64,000 nt of DNA from Carposina sasakii (lineage: Eukaryota > Arthropoda > Insecta > Lepidoptera > Carposinidae), in contig CP053159.1 of the NCBI GenBank assembly GCA_014607495.2, forward strand, positions 193,501 through 257,500, given 5' to 3'. Below, in pieces: positions 1-11,632 of the stretch. The notes under the pieces were generated by a model, which was given only the letters and a program-made list of their open reading frames with translations, was not told where the DNA came from and did not search any database. The first letter of the stretch is position 1. Every line of letters starts with the position of its first letter. A program made the translations under genes and the position numbers.

Positions 1-60
1 ACCGTGGGCTTCGTATAAATAACTAAATCAGCGCTCCGCCAGTGTTCACGATCATGCAAT

Positions 61-102
61 AGTCGCACGACAGTCGCACGATGGTCGCGCGACGGTCGCC
101 CG
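61..102. repeat. Four 11-bp tandem units (GGTCGCRCGAC)
   Basis: Units AGTCGCACGAC, AGTCGCACGAT, GGTCGCGCGAC and GGTCGCCCG follow each other. A TATAAATA motif lies upstream at 14-21. Whether this is a promoter of something outside the window cannot be told. Confidence 0.6.
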
Positions 103-486
103 TTACCGTGATGGAGGATTTGCGGCGATCAGCGTTATGTGATTGGATCTTTGCTCGGACGTTTTATTGCGTCCCTTGTTAAACCAGGACTTTACAAATT
201 GACGTGAAATCGAAGGAAATATAGAGACTATGACTTTCATCATGCGTGACCTACTGTGTAGGTACTTGTGCATTTACAATTTGCACACCTATCTATAGAT
301 GCCTAGATCTGAAAGAAAGTTCACTGAATGATCGTGTATATTTAAAAAGTGTATTTTATTTTAATTTAAAAAGCATCGAATTTCTTATACTAGGTACAGA
401 GAGTTGAATGATTACTGAGTTATCTTTCTTTAGAGCTTTAGGTTTATTGATCAGAGTACAAAAGTACTCCGCTTTTTAATTTAAGA

Positions 487-740
487 CTAGTAGACGCCCG
501 CGACTTCGTCCGCGTGTACTGCAGAAAAAACAAAATGTCGAAAATTTTCGGGATAAAAATATTTTCCCGGGATAAAAAGTAGCCTATGTGTTACTCCAGG
601 GTGTCAGCTAACTCCAAACCAAATTTTATTAAAATCGCTCCAGCCGTTTTCACGTGAAAGAGTCACAAACATCCCTCCATCCATACATCCTTCCATCCAT
701 CCATACTCACAAACTTTCGCGTTTATAATATTAGTAGGAT
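487..740 (+). mobile_element. Lep1-type Helitron-like element
   Basis: Begins CTAGTAGACGCCCGCGACTT and ends TTTATAATATTAGTAGGAT, with GGATAAAAAGTAGCCTATG and AAAATCGCTCCAGCCGTTTT inside. As I recall, this is the Lep1 Helitron-like family of Lepidoptera. A CCAT-rich microsatellite at 670-712 lies near its 3' end. Non-autonomous. Confidence 0.65.
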
Positions 741-935
741 AGGATTAGCTAACAACTAATTTATTTATACCTTGTAGAAACCGTATTGCATACTCCATAA
801 ATAATGGGATCAAGGTAGGAAGGTGATGATGACCTTGTTGTAGATACCTCCGAATCTAAGTCTTGGCATAACTGTGTTCTCTCCACAGCCGTCTTTACTG
901 TAAACAATGAAATGCAAAAATTTTGATAGGATTTA

Positions 936-1316
936 TACAGAGTGATATTTGGTCGTCAACGTTCCGAAAACTGCGGAATCTCCTCATCATCACGATCATT
1001 TTTCTCCATGGAAGCATACCTGGGAAGTGTCTGGTTTCCAAAATATTAGGGTCCAAAGTTGAGTAAATAGACTACGTTTTTCTGCATAAATGCGCATTGA
1101 CGCGCATAGCAAGATTTTTTCGCGTAAAATAATTAATATCTGTCTATGAAAAAACTAGCATAAACACTGGACACTATTAATTTCGCCCGATCAAATAATA
1201 AAAAAAAAAACAAAAAAATTTACATCGTTTCCCAGCATTTTTTGGCATAAACTTACGTTATTTGATGTATAGAGTACGTACCCTTCGTTAAGGGTAGTAA
1301 CGAAAAACAGCCTGTA
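936..1316 (+). mobile_element. Family B element (CAGGGTG...CACCCTG)
   Basis: Begins ACAGAGTGATATTTGGTCGT and ends AACGAAAAACAGCCTGTA. The interior includes CCTCATCATCACGATCATTT and TGATGTATAGAGTACGTACC, shared with the six or more other copies in this window. About 380 bp and non-coding. Confidence 0.8.
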
Positions 1317-1944
1317 CAATACATAGTGCATAGCATAAATCATGCTCATCTATACAAAATGCTATTTACAAGCCGTTACAATTTACCTACATGAACATTC
1401 ATCAAATAAAACAAGTCTCTACAATTTGGTCAATATACGTTACATCTCAAAATATACTACATAGCTTTAAACATCGGTAATAAACTTCACAACGCCCTCT
1501 AATTTATTTATTCGGGGTGAAAAATATAACATTACAAAAAAGTAAAATAACTTTACATTCTTAATGGACATTTTCCGTAATACAAACAAAAGCATCCATC
1601 CCCTAGTAAACAACCCCTGCAGAAACAATAACATTGAATGATTTGCGCTGATCATGCAAAGAGCACCCCGCACCCCCCACGACCCTTACACAGGGGTCAG
1701 TTTGGAAATGCATTCACATAAATCTATACAAATGAAAGTGAAATTGTTGGACATCTGTGATTTTTTAATCATTTGATATTCTGTGCCAGCGATGGTAATG
1801 AACATGTAAAACTCATATTTCCATGAGAGTCCACTATTCCTTATTACACGTATTATTGGAAATATCTTACATAATAAATTATTTTTAGCTAAACGCGTCT
1901 GATTTTAATGGATGATTTTAAAAACATTTTGCGGTGAAATATTG

Positions 1945-2075
1945 TTCTTTTTTAGAATATTACATTTAAAATGTTGTAATTTAATATTCTAAAAAAGAAT
2001 TAGCGAAATCGGTTTAGCTGTTCTCGAGATTTGCGCTTAGTAACACATTCAGCGATTCATTTTTATATTATAGAT
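1945..2075. repeat. 18-bp perfect hairpin followed by a LINE-like 3' tail
   Basis: TTCTTTTTTAGAATATTA at 1945-1962 pairs with 1982-1999. It is followed by AGCGAAATCGGTTTAGCTGT and CATTCAGCGATTCATTTTTA, also found in part at 22515-22553 and reversed at 46855-46920. Confidence 0.5.
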
Positions 2076-4371
2076 TAATTACTGAGTAATATACGGCATA
2101 ACGATATATGTAGATAAGATACTACAGTAGACTTAATAATGAGTAGATTACGGAATGTCTCGTTATATTATGAAGGCACGTCAAGAGGTGATGGACGGAC
2201 ACAATTGGGTGGACGGTCGAATGATAACTGCATATAGATAAAGAGATAAGTATACATCATTGCTACTTATTTTGTTTATTACTGAATAAGTTTCTTTTAT
2301 GATCGTATGGGCTACATGAATAAACATGTCAGGAATATTCGTTACTACTCGTAGCTAGTTACTCGTAATTTAAATAGCCAAGTTTTGAAATATTTTTATT
2401 TTCACTTCGATTAAAATATTTTGCTAAACATTCTATAAAGAGGTTGATATTTTTATATTGAGCCTAATATAGTGTGCATCTTTAGCAAAAAAAAAATACA
2501 AATTGAATTATTGGACCATCATTCATAAAAAAAAACGTGAAGTTTTATTTTAAGATCTCTACACCTTTACGCGAAACATTTTCTAGCTACTTTATATAAA
2601 AACTGTTTAATAGTGCAATACGAAATATAACTAAATACAAATACAAATCTTTAGTGGTGGTTCCCGTAATTTTTACTTTTAGGTTCAGAAATCGCTCACG
2701 AGTCACCCCGTAGCCGGTCGCTCACGAGACGATCAATTTTTTGATAACGTCACTCGTCGACAACTCATTTCGAACTACATTTGATTTCGCGAATTCAATT
2801 TCTACCACAATACTACCGGCATGACGGAGAAAGCCTTATCTGAACTGCAGATGAGAGGGAAAGAAATGGATAATGAGATGAAAAACAAACTGACACCCAA
2901 ATAAATATTCGTTTATCGATGGAGCACCTTGAAGGTACATATACAAAGATGGTGGAAGATGATTACGAGTTTGTTGTAGATAGTATGTTATACTGAAGAA
3001 ACCATTCATATCTATGTCTGTTATAACTATAGCTGGATAGATTACTAATTTGAGTTAGCTTTTTAACGCTACACTTTTATATTTATTTTTGTCCTCTTAA
3101 CACATATCTTTGGTTATTTACGCGTTTCTTCGTCGCGTGGTACAAACCTCGGGACATTCCGCCGGCGGCACCCGAATGAACCCGAAGTGAGTAAACTGTG
3201 TTTAGTTGAAGTCGTTCATGTTATAGTAAATGCAAATAAATCCGTACGGTGTCTATCACAATATGTGTCTGTTTTCAAAGAAAAGCGGCTGCATAGCTAA
3301 AGACTACATCAAAAAACCTTCATCTTGGTAATATAATGCATTTTTAATGATTAGTAAAGTAATTTAACTAATTTTAATTAATTTCGTCCTAACTTTTGGT
3401 TTCATTCTAAATCATAGCCTTAAAATTAATACTCTTACGTACAACGTCTACAAAATTTAACCAATAGAAAATAAGAAATAGGTAAATAAATCTCCAGGGG
3501 AGGCTTTCTGGCCGGTCTCGCATCCCGCAACCCGCGTCCTGTCCCGTCGCGATTTACAATAAATTTCAATCGGAAAATATGTCGCCAATATGTATACTAG
3601 GGGTCTAGCAGGCCCAGACTGCGGGACACGTGAAGCAAGGATGAAAAGGAGGTGGCAAGACTACATTTGTTCTTAGAAAACTAGCAGACGCGTCACATAA
3701 ATTACACGAACGCCGAATCCTTGGCAACATGAGTATATTGCGCCGAACCCATAAATAATTGGTTAAGGGCAGGAGTATGATGATGAGTAGGATTAGTAGG
3801 CAGGATAGGATAATGTCACCATTCCGTAGCTCACCTTTGAAAAGACTACTGAAGGAAGTAAATGTTATCCAGTGATTGGTTCATTAGCGTAGGCGAATCT
3901 CGAATCTCGCACGTCTACTTTGCCTTTCCTCCACGGTCTAGGGGGCCCCAGACCGCGGGCCCTCAGACACCAATTACTCTGCCCTCTATCCCTCGGAGCC
4001 CTGCGGGGCCCAATTTTAAACACTCGGAAGGAATGTACAAGTTGTGATGTAATCGCTTGGGAAACATACATAGCTTTTTGAATGGGGAATTTTATGAATT
4101 TGTCAGCAAATTGAGTTGTAGTGTAGAAAAGTTGAGGTTGGGTGAAGATTAAAGTTAATTATAAGGACTTTTGTTTTAACTAACTAAGGAATTAACTTTA
4201 TGTTAAATTGTTTTGAGACCTTTGGTTTTATAGCATCCCTAGTAGATATATTTAACTTCTAACTGATGATTAATTATTTTTTATTGTGACAGTTGCTAAA
4301 AAACCAATGCTCTACCTTTAGAACGATTTAAAAACAGACGATTATTTAAAAAGACTAAGAAATAAAATAAA
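2076..4371. other. AT-rich gene-free stretch
   Basis: No supported exon or recognised element. A GC-rich patch at 3930-4010 holds imperfect palindromes around GGGGGCCCC and opens short frames on both strands, which I treat as chance. Confidence 0.5.
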
Positions 4372-4495
4372 TATAATGATAGACCCGGTAGCTCAGTGAT
4401 AAAAGCACCAGCACGGAATGCAGTGGTCGTGGGTTCGATTTCCACTCGGGTGAAGAATTTTTTCCATTTCTTTATTAATAATTTTATAATGATAG
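4372..4495 (+). mobile_element. Ultra-short tRNA-like SINE with 11-bp target-site duplication
   Basis: TATAATGATAG at 4372-4382 is repeated at 4485-4495. Between them is a tRNA-like head (ACCCGGTAGCTCAGTGATAA, T-arm GTGGGTTCGATTTCCAC) followed by the same GAAGAATTTTTTCCATTTC tail as the copy at 61794-61923. Confidence 0.85.
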
Positions 4496-5737
4496 TACTT
4501 AGTTGTGAACAATTATTGACTCATTGTGGAAAAATTGTTTTCACATAACAATTATCTTAGCAGGGTATGAATAGAAACGATTCCTTTTAAGTTTTTCACT
4601 TGAAAGTAAACACAGCAACGACACAACATTACGTAGTACCTGGTTATTATCCACCACAATTACATATTTGTAATATCTTTAATGGACTATAACTATGTTA
4701 TTTTCTAGTTATCCGCAAAATTATGAGAAATTCACGTTTTTAAATACCTGTGTAATTATAGGAGCGGCTAACTGCGACGGCTGGTGACTTTAGCGCTATT
4801 TCTTGTCTTCATATTTTATATTTAGTTTCACATATTTAGATATAGTTCCATAATATTTCGCTGACCATTAAAGCGTGCTTCTATGTCAATTGTTTTGTCG
4901 GAAACCAGACTCAATTCACATGCGCCCGCGCCGCAAGTTTGTTGATGTATTATAGTTACCAAGTACCTACTAAAATAGAAACCAATCTAAAAAACTTCAT
5001 AGCCTTGTAAGAAATACTCGTACTATTTATAGATAGAGAAAATGGTGAAATAGAAAAACCTGTGCGAAAATCTATAATTAAAATTAGAAGCGACCTCCAC
5101 ACCTTTTATTGTTATATATCTGCCCGTAGGTACATATGAATGTTGACAGTTTATAAAGATATAGGTATTAATATTTTATTATAAAGTGGGTACCCCAAAC
5201 GCGATCAGTAGATTATAGAACCCTTCGCAACGAAAATAAGAAATAATATTCAAACAAAATTATGAATGAAGTGCAAAAATAAGAAAATGCCACCCCTCGG
5301 CGTTTATTGACGGAGCTTTTCCAAAACAAATTGGAATTGCAACTTCATTCTTATTGGATTGAATAAGGTCGTAAATGTGGTCGGTTAAAAGTTTTATAGT
5401 TTAGTCCCCTCTCGGAAATGGTGGGATTTGCTACATTCTCGCTAAATGTATTCATTGTAGAGCGCGTATCACCAAAAAGTTCCTTTGGATGATGGCGCTA
5501 GTTACATTATTTATGACACATTATCTGTATTTCTGCATACAAATAATGTTAGTTCCGAAATCAGGCATAGGAATTATTGTATGAAACGGACTATAGCAAG
5601 TCTGAGTCGCTAGGCTTCTGTGATATACTGCAGGGGTGTTGTGCACAAATGTTGCATTTTGTAACTATATTTAAATACAGGGTTATAAAGTGTACAAAGG
5701 AGAATGCTTAGTGAGGGTCAAAATCTAAATAGATTTT

Positions 5738-5988
5738 CGGTGTTATTACAAAAACGTGTCTAAAATCACAGACAGATATATGACATTTAGTAGCACTGTT
5801 TATGAATTATTTCTCATAATTAGGTAATTATATTATGTTCATTTATTTATAAATATTATTAAGAAAATGAAAAAATTCTTCACCCGAGTGAGATTTGAAC
5901 TCACGACCTCTCCCATACCGTGATTTTGCTCTAACTAACTGAGCTATCGGGACAATTAAACTTAATTAATTTATTTGTAATAACAAGG
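5738..5988. mobile_element. CGGTGTTATTAC hairpin element interrupted by a SINE
   Basis: Left end CGGTGTTATTACAAAAACG, right end TTTGTAATAACAAGG. The minus-strand tRNA-like SINE at 5864-5955 sits inside. Confidence 0.55.
5864..5955 (-). mobile_element. tRNA-like SINE copy inside a 'CGGTGTTATTAC' hairpin element
   Basis: On the minus strand it reads GTCCCGATAGCTCAGTTAGT, then a T-arm GTGAGTTCAAATCTCAC and the GAAGAATTTTTTCATTTTC tail. This copy has the longest D- and anticodon-arm region of the five and may be nearest the parental tRNA-like form. It interrupts the element at 5738-5988. Confidence 0.75.
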
Positions 5989-6022
5989 TTTATGTCTATT
6001 TGAAACGTTTAGTTAAAAACTA

Positions 6023-6159
6023 ACGGTGTTATTACAAAAGAGCGCCTAAAGTGAGACTCGATTTAAATATGACGTTTGATAGCAAAATATATGGCATATC
6101 TGCCAAATTTAGGGCATGTTTAGCTTAAAAATTGTTTAAATTCTTTTGTAATAACACGG
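6023..6159. mobile_element. CGGTGTTATTAC hairpin element, intact 137-bp copy
   Basis: CGGTGTTATTACAAAAGAGC and TTCTTTTGTAATAACACGG are inverted ends. The copy is directly downstream of the interrupted one; a diverged relative is near 15598-15715. Confidence 0.65.
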
Positions 6160-6808
6160 TAAAAGAATATTTGTTTGAGTACACATAAGTAGTACGTTTA
6201 TTTGTTATTTCTTCTTACTTTATTTGTCAACTAATCTTCTTGCAATTTTGCATAAATAGTGGCAGTACGAAGAAGAGACATAGGCTACTTTCTGTAGTAC
6301 ACGCGGACGAAGTCGCGGGCAATAGCTAATAACATAGTACAATATCAAACCTCCAACATAACACAGAACATAAGCTCTCTCATTACAACCACCGAAAACT
6401 TTTATTTATGAAATAAAACTGAAAACATTTTCAGAGAGGCTGACGAATGGCTCCTCCTCCCCCCTAAAGCTACCCCCCACCCCCCGGGGGTGAGTCCACC
6501 CTGTACGAGTAGGCGTAATGTGACAGCGCTACGTCTTTTGAATTACTCTTTAGTTATTGTTCTTGTTAAAATTTGAGTTGTTACTTTGTTGCAGTTAATG
6601 GCGATCGGTGGCATACTTACCTGTAAGTACCGTTTTTATATACAATATATACTATATGTAATATACTAGCGGACGCCCGCGACTTTGTACTCATAGTAGG
6701 TACTAAAGAAGATGGTGCTCATGCATTAGCCGCTATAAGAGTTTACGACTAGAGTTTATGATAGTCAGAAAAAGAAGGTATTTTTGGGATTATTTCTTCA
6801 ACCATTCT

Positions 6809-7135
6809 TTAATGCCTCGAGCACACCGGATGCGTATGCGTGCACGTAAGTATAGACGTACACGTACCTCTGAGTTTAATGTATAGAACTGTCACCGCTT
6901 GACGTCTATGCTTACGTCTACGCATACGCATCCGGTCTGCCCGTGCCTATACAGTTCCATACATTGCAACTCAGAGGTACGTGTAAAAGCGTTAAAGCCT
7001 CGAGCACACCGGATGCGTATGCGTACACGTAAGCATAGACGTCATGCGGTGACAGTCCCATACATTACTCAGAGTAGGTACGTGTACGTCTACGCTTACG
7101 TGCACGCATACGCATCCGGTGTGCTCGAGGCTTAA
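6809..7135. mobile_element. Tandem pair of TTAA-bounded hairpin elements (piggyBac-like)
   Basis: TTAA occurs at 6809-6812, 6992-6995 and 7132-7135, each next to GCCTCGAGCACACCGGATGC or its complement, or a diverged form of it. Between them lie two related units with internal inverted GTATGCGT, ACGTAAG and TAGACGT blocks. TTAA duplication suggests piggyBac-type mobilisation. The middle TTAA appears shared, so one copy may have inserted into the end of the other. The open frame across it on the plus strand is a by-product of the repeat. Confidence 0.75.
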
Positions 7136-8077
7136 GTGTCCAACTAGAAGACGCAGACCTAAACCATCTAGTTATCACCTCTTATTTACCTAAAGCTTTT
7201 GTTTCCTGACAACGATATCGTTATAGGTATAGCAACAAACCACGCCTTCTTTACGGCGGCGACATTTAAAATGTTTTCTCAAAGCCGCTTCATAACGGCA
7301 GCGTTATCCTAGGAAACTAAGCTTAAGCAAATATATTTGACTGGCAGTTTCCCGCGACTTCGTTCGCGTAGCATATAGCCTATGTCCTTCTCCGTACTGC
7401 CAACTATATATGTATGCAAATTTTCAAGAAGATTGGTTAACTAAATAAAGCCTGAAGAGATAACAAACAAACCTACTTTGGCGTTTAATATTAGTTGGAA
7501 TTAGCATCTCCCTATGTCCGATCGTTACCAACGGTTTTAGATTACATTTAGGTGCATTAAAACGGAATGGCTGATTAAAGTAGAGTTTAATTTAGCTTTA
7601 TGTGAGTCTAGGGGTGGGGATGAGAGGGTAGTGGGGGGGAGCGGAAAGATTTTTCAATTACCAACTTTGCGCCCGTTCGCTCCAATCTCAGCGTGTAGAG
7701 TAGCCTGCTGACAGAGGCTTATAAACGACGTAGAATTTAGAAATTGCGCTAGGTCATATAATAAAAAAGTTTTTCAAATTCAATCTGCTATGTTATAGAG
7801 TGTTTGCTTATTTTATTTGATCTAAGCGAACATAGTAATGAAAAAGGTCTATAAAGTACTTGCTACCTATATTTATCTATCATTTTGTTTATTTCTTAGT
7901 AGTTTGTTTCTTTAGTTTAGATCTTCTCAAAATGAAATAACGGTGACAACCAAAAAAACATCCTGTATATTGAAACACACATTTTAGTCTTACAGTACAT
8001 TTTCTTGGTCTTATGTACCTATATAAAACATGAATGTATCGAAAACAAACATCGATACACATCATAATCAATGTTTG

Positions 8078-8148
8078 CCACTACCGGGATCGAATCCAAG
8101 ACCTATGGCGCGACATTCATGGTCACTACCAACCCAGGTAAACTATAA
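8078..8148 (-). repeat. Possible tRNA-derived SINE head, minus
   Basis: Minus strand reads TTACCTGGGTTGGTAGTGAC and then GGATTCGATCCCGGTAG, resembling box A and box B spacing. No tRNA gene: stems are incomplete. A similar pattern appears at 57085-57155. Confidence 0.35.
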
Positions 8149-8223
8149 CCACTCCCTTCACCACCAATCGTCAATCTTTCATATATGTATAGTCGTATAT
8201 TTACTAAATACATAGTATATAGG

Positions 8224-8561
8224 AGAGAGCTATGCTTGGGATCTCTCTGCGTGATCGAATCAGAAATGAGGAGATCCGCAGACGTACAAAGATCACCGAC
8301 ATAGCTGAACGGTCCAGCAAGCTGAAGTGGCAATGGGCAGGGCACATAGCTCGAAGAACTGATGGCCGATGGAGTCGGACAGTTCTAGAGTGGATACCAC
8401 GTATCGGCACGCGCAGTGTGGGAAGGCCACCCGCGAGGTGGACGGATGACCTGGCCAAGGTTGCGGGCGTCGGTTGGATGCAGGCTGCTTCCGACCGGTC
8501 GGAGTGGAGGTTGTTGGGGGAGGCCTATGTCCAACAGTGGACTTCTCAGGGCTGTAAATGA
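8224..8561 (+). pseudogene. 3' end of an RTE-like non-LTR retrotransposon ORF
   Basis: The frame from 8232 encodes about 109 residues of the C-terminus of a reverse-transcriptase polyprotein abundant in Lepidoptera: MLGISLRDRIRNEEIRRRTK, then WQWAGHIARRTDGRW, SVGRPPARWTDDL and GEAYVQQWTSQG before the stop. The endonuclease and polymerase core are missing, so this is a 5'-truncated dead copy, the usual outcome of LINE insertion. The frame is still open, suggesting moderate age. A shorter fragment of the same family is at 63616-63665. Confidence 0.85.
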
Positions 8562-8667
8562 TATCACTATAGTTACCTAGTTAACATTACTCCATCGCCA
8601 CATTACTCTACAAACTGTGGAATTCTTAATATCAGTGCGCGCTAACTACGTCCGTATAATATTGGCT

Positions 8668-8765
8668 GAACCCCCCCGCCCGGGGGCCCCTGCACCCCCC
8701 GCCCTCGCCCCCCGGGGCCCTGTCGCAGGCGCTGCATAGTTCCAGGCGATGCGGGGCCCAGGATT
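8668..8765. other. C-rich tract, quadruplex-capable on the minus strand
   Basis: Runs of five or more C (CCCCCCCGCCCGGGGGCCCC, then CCCCCCGCCCTCGCCCCCC) in about 60 bp. Similar but shorter tracts lie at 6455-6491, 11117-11149, 18500-18515, 20010-20060 and 20279-20310. Function unknown. Confidence 0.6.
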
Positions 8766-8889
8766 AATGGTCTGATAGCCGACCAGCGGTAATTACTCGT
8801 ACTTGGTTAGGAACTGCATGTATGCTCTTGTATGCAAAGTGGCGACTTAGCCACTTATGTGATGATAGCCAAGTATTCATCTACTTATA

Positions 8890-9156
8890 TACAGAATGTA
8901 ACAAAAGGCGTATGTTAAGCGAAAACTTTTGTAAATAGCTCACTAATATAGAACCTATTTCCAAACTTTGAAACACGAAATCACATGTTTATTTTTCAGA
9001 ATTGTATGAACATTTCTGAGTTGTTTAGGAATTCTCCATACTATCTGGAAAAATAACCATGTGATTTCGAGTCTGAAATTTTGTGGATAGGTTCCTTTTA
9101 GTGGGCTATTTACATAGCTTTTCGCTTAACGTACCCTTTTTGTTACACCCTGTATA
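8890..9156. mobile_element. Family A hairpin MITE (TA-CAGGGTGTAAC type)
   Basis: The ends ACAGAATGTAACAAAAGG and TTTTTGTTACACCCTGTA are inverted. Interior AAGCGAAAACTTTTGTAAAT and CATAGCTTTTCGCTTAAC continue the pairing. TA at the outer edges suggests a Tc1/mariner-type duplication. Confidence 0.8.
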
Positions 9157-9177
9157 GATACATACACATAAAGTGTA

Positions 9178-9428
9178 TGATACTTTACTAGAATAGATCA
9201 GTTGCATCTCCTTTTGTGTATGTCGTAAGAGTCGACCAAGGAATTTACGGGTGTTTCTCAGGCGATGGGCTAGCAACTTGTCACTAATTTTTATCATCAA
9301 ACCTCGTTATGTTAAACGTGGCTGCATGATCTCCTTCGTGATCCTGCAGTTCTGGCTACACACATTTTTGAGAACACAGCCGTGTTTGTTGAATATATAT
9401 GTGTTAGGACACGAATGTTCTCAGTGGT
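9178..9428 (+). repeat. Family R dispersed repeat, near full length
   Basis: Contains TGTCGTAAGAGTCGACCAAG, GGGCTAGCAACTTGTCACT and GATCCTGCAGTTCTGGCTAC in order. These blocks recur in at least a dozen places in the window. No end structure or coding capacity is seen; it may be a SINE or LINE tail. Confidence 0.7.
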
Positions 9429-9688
9429 ATACAGGGTGTAACAGAAAGGGTATGTTAAGCAAAAAGCTATATAAATAGCCCCCTATAGAGATCCTATTTC
9501 CAAAATTTGAGACTCGAAATCACATGTTTATTTTTCAAGATTGTATGGACATTCCTGAATTGTTTCGGAATTCTTCATACTATGTGGAAAAATAAAAATG
9601 TGAATTTGAGTCTGAAATTTTGGAAATAGGTTCTCTATAGTGAGCTATTTATTTACATAGCTTTTCCCTTTTGTTACACCCTGTATAA
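9429..9688. mobile_element. Family A hairpin MITE
   Basis: Ends TACAGGGTGTAACAGAAAGG and TTTTGTTACACCCTGTA. Same interior as the other family A copies, with the central CACATGTTTATTTTTCAAG segment. It follows directly on a family R copy. Confidence 0.82.
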
Positions 9689-10329
9689 CAGATAGAGTTC
9701 CAAAAACATACAGCCAGCTTTTTTCAATTGAGGAATAGGTAAATACTAAAACCTGCACCAACCTGCAAAATATGCGAAATGCGTTTAGCTACTTGCTGAA
9801 GCTGAGGTACTAGATTCGTATACTTTAAAAGTAAGATGTTAACCTTAAAGGGCTGTCCGTCGTGTCAGTCCGGCGAGCAGTCCGGTGATCCGGTCCGAGG
9901 TCCGGTCGTCCGTATCTCCCAAATTGGATTCCAGCCCCTCTGTCCAGCCAGACGTTCCTCTGGAATTTAACAATCTAGAAAATATACGATTTTGTTAACG
10001 TGACCGTGTGTGACGAGCTTTAGAAGGACGATCTGTTGGAAATTTCTTAATTACATTACTAGCTTTGCCCCGCGACTTTGTTCTAGTATATACCTACTAC
10101 AGTAAAAGATAAAACATAATTTTGTATCGCTCTATCTAAAATATCCAGCCTAGAATTGGCCCCAATATATATGCAAGTTTTCTATTAGACATCAACTTCC
10201 GAGCTATGCCCCTATCCCTCTCTCTCGTCATTAAGACCTAGGACTAGAATATTAATTATAAGTTATAGTTATGTACTCAGTAAATTCAGATGATATATAT
10301 GCTGCCTTCTTGCTCCTATGTGATTCGTC

Positions 10330-10454
10330 TGTGAGTCATCAGTCTAGCACAGGCGATAAGCTAGCAACTTGTCACTGAACATTAATATCTGTCCCCACTA
10401 TGCAGTGTGTAAACGTTGTTGTGGGAACTCCCTTATGATCCTGCAGTTATGGCT
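10330..10454 (+). repeat. Family R fragment
   Basis: GATAAGCTAGCAACTTGTCA to CCTGCAGTTATGGCTT, then joined to a family B element. Confidence 0.6.
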
Positions 10455-10833
10455 TGATTTTTGGTCTTGATGAACTTGAGTTCCCGAAAACTATGGAATC
10501 TCCTCATCATCACGATCATTTTTCTCCATGGAAGTATACCTGGGAAGTGTCTGGTTTCCAAAATATTAGAGTCCAAAGTTGAGTAAATAGACTGCGTTTT
10601 GCTGCATTTGCACATTGACGCGTGTAGCACGATTTTTTCATGAGAAATAATTAATATCTGTCTATGAAAAAACTATAATTTTCAGCCGATCAAGTAATTT
10701 AAAAAAATCAAAAAAAATTTCATCGTTTCCCAGCATTTTTTACGGCATAAAGTTACTTTATTTGATGTATAGAGTACGTACCCTTCGTTAACGAAACGAA
10801 CAAAATGTTCGGCAACGAAAAAACATTCTGTAC
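10455..10833 (+). mobile_element. Family B element fused to a family R copy
   Basis: The 5' end (GATTTTTGGTC) joins family R text (CCTGCAGTTATGGCT) directly; the 3' end is AACATTCTGTA. The interior matches 936-1316. Confidence 0.75.
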
Positions 10834-11361
10834 CTATATTGTATAGACTTCATCCGCGTTGAATTCTGACTTACTAACAAAACCGCTAACTTTTATCAAA
10901 ATACGTATATGAAGTGAGTTAGTTTTAAGCACAATCTAGTCATAATAACACATCACTGTCTACATCTAATAGAAGATACCTACATTAATACATACATACA
11001 TAGACAGGCCAATACCTACTTGCAAAGCGAAATACACAAGACGCATGGCACGTGCATGGCGCGCATAATGAGACATTCTCATCAGCTTATGCAAATAGAC
11101 GCGTGTGAGGGTGTAATCCCCCCCTTCCCCTGCAACCCCCCCCCCCTGCGCTAATGCATTCACCCTTGCAGGGGACCTCATTACCCTTGTGTGACGTGGA
11201 GGTCTGATTGCATGCTGCTCACAAATATATTAAACAGAATATTGAGGATGTTGCAGACTCTTTTTCTTTTATAACAACCAATTGTAATAAATGAAATTAC
11301 TCGTATATTAGGCGTTACAAATCAGAAGTTCAAACATTCAGTATGGGTGTGCCCACCACCG

Positions 11362-11430
11362 GATAATACATTGCACTATTTCCGAAATCAAAAACTAGTG
11401 ATTTCGGAAATAGTGCGATGTATCATCTTG
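11362..11430. repeat. Nearly perfect 29-bp-stem hairpin
   Basis: GATAATACATTGCACTATTT with the following CCGAAATCA is mirrored by TGATTTCGGAAATAGTGCG and following ATGTATCATC, leaving a loop of about 8 nt. Almost complete pairing with no bulges suggests a tiny foldback element more than a microRNA precursor. It directly precedes the hairpin element at 11445-11632. Confidence 0.7.
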
Positions 11431-11444
11431 CATGCTGGGTACTC

Positions 11445-11632
11445 GGCCCCCTTATTACCTAACTAGCAAAAGCAAAGCGATAGTGAAAATTGTACAAAAA
11501 TCGCTGATTGCTTGTCAAATTCGTATTACGTAAAATGAATTTCAAAGGAACTTTCATTTCAAGGCGAATATGTACAATTTTCGCTTTCGCTTTGCTTCGG
11601 CTTTGCTATTGCTTTTACGTAATCAGGGGGCC
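11445..11632. mobile_element. Short hairpin element with GGCCCCC ends
   Basis: The left arm begins GGCCCCCTTATTACCTAACT and the right arm ends TTTTACGTAATCAGGGGGCC. The interior TGAAAATTGTACA pairs with TGTACAATTTTCG, so most of the element folds on itself. GCAAAAGCAAAGCG-type motifs repeat in the arms. No coding capacity; the frame at 11508-11726 is incidental. Confidence 0.65.

Noticed and set aside
3862..4071. Overlapping frames on both strands in a GC-rich patch
   Set aside because: Both are open because of palindromic GGGGCCCC-type sequence; no motif in either.
6899..7135. 78-codon frame in the TTAA hairpins
   Set aside because: Low-complexity translation of inverted repeats (YVYVYAYVHAYA type); not a protein.
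11362..11430. microRNA precursor
   Set aside because: The stem is nearly perfect with no bulges and adjoins another foldback element; a small palindromic element is more likely.
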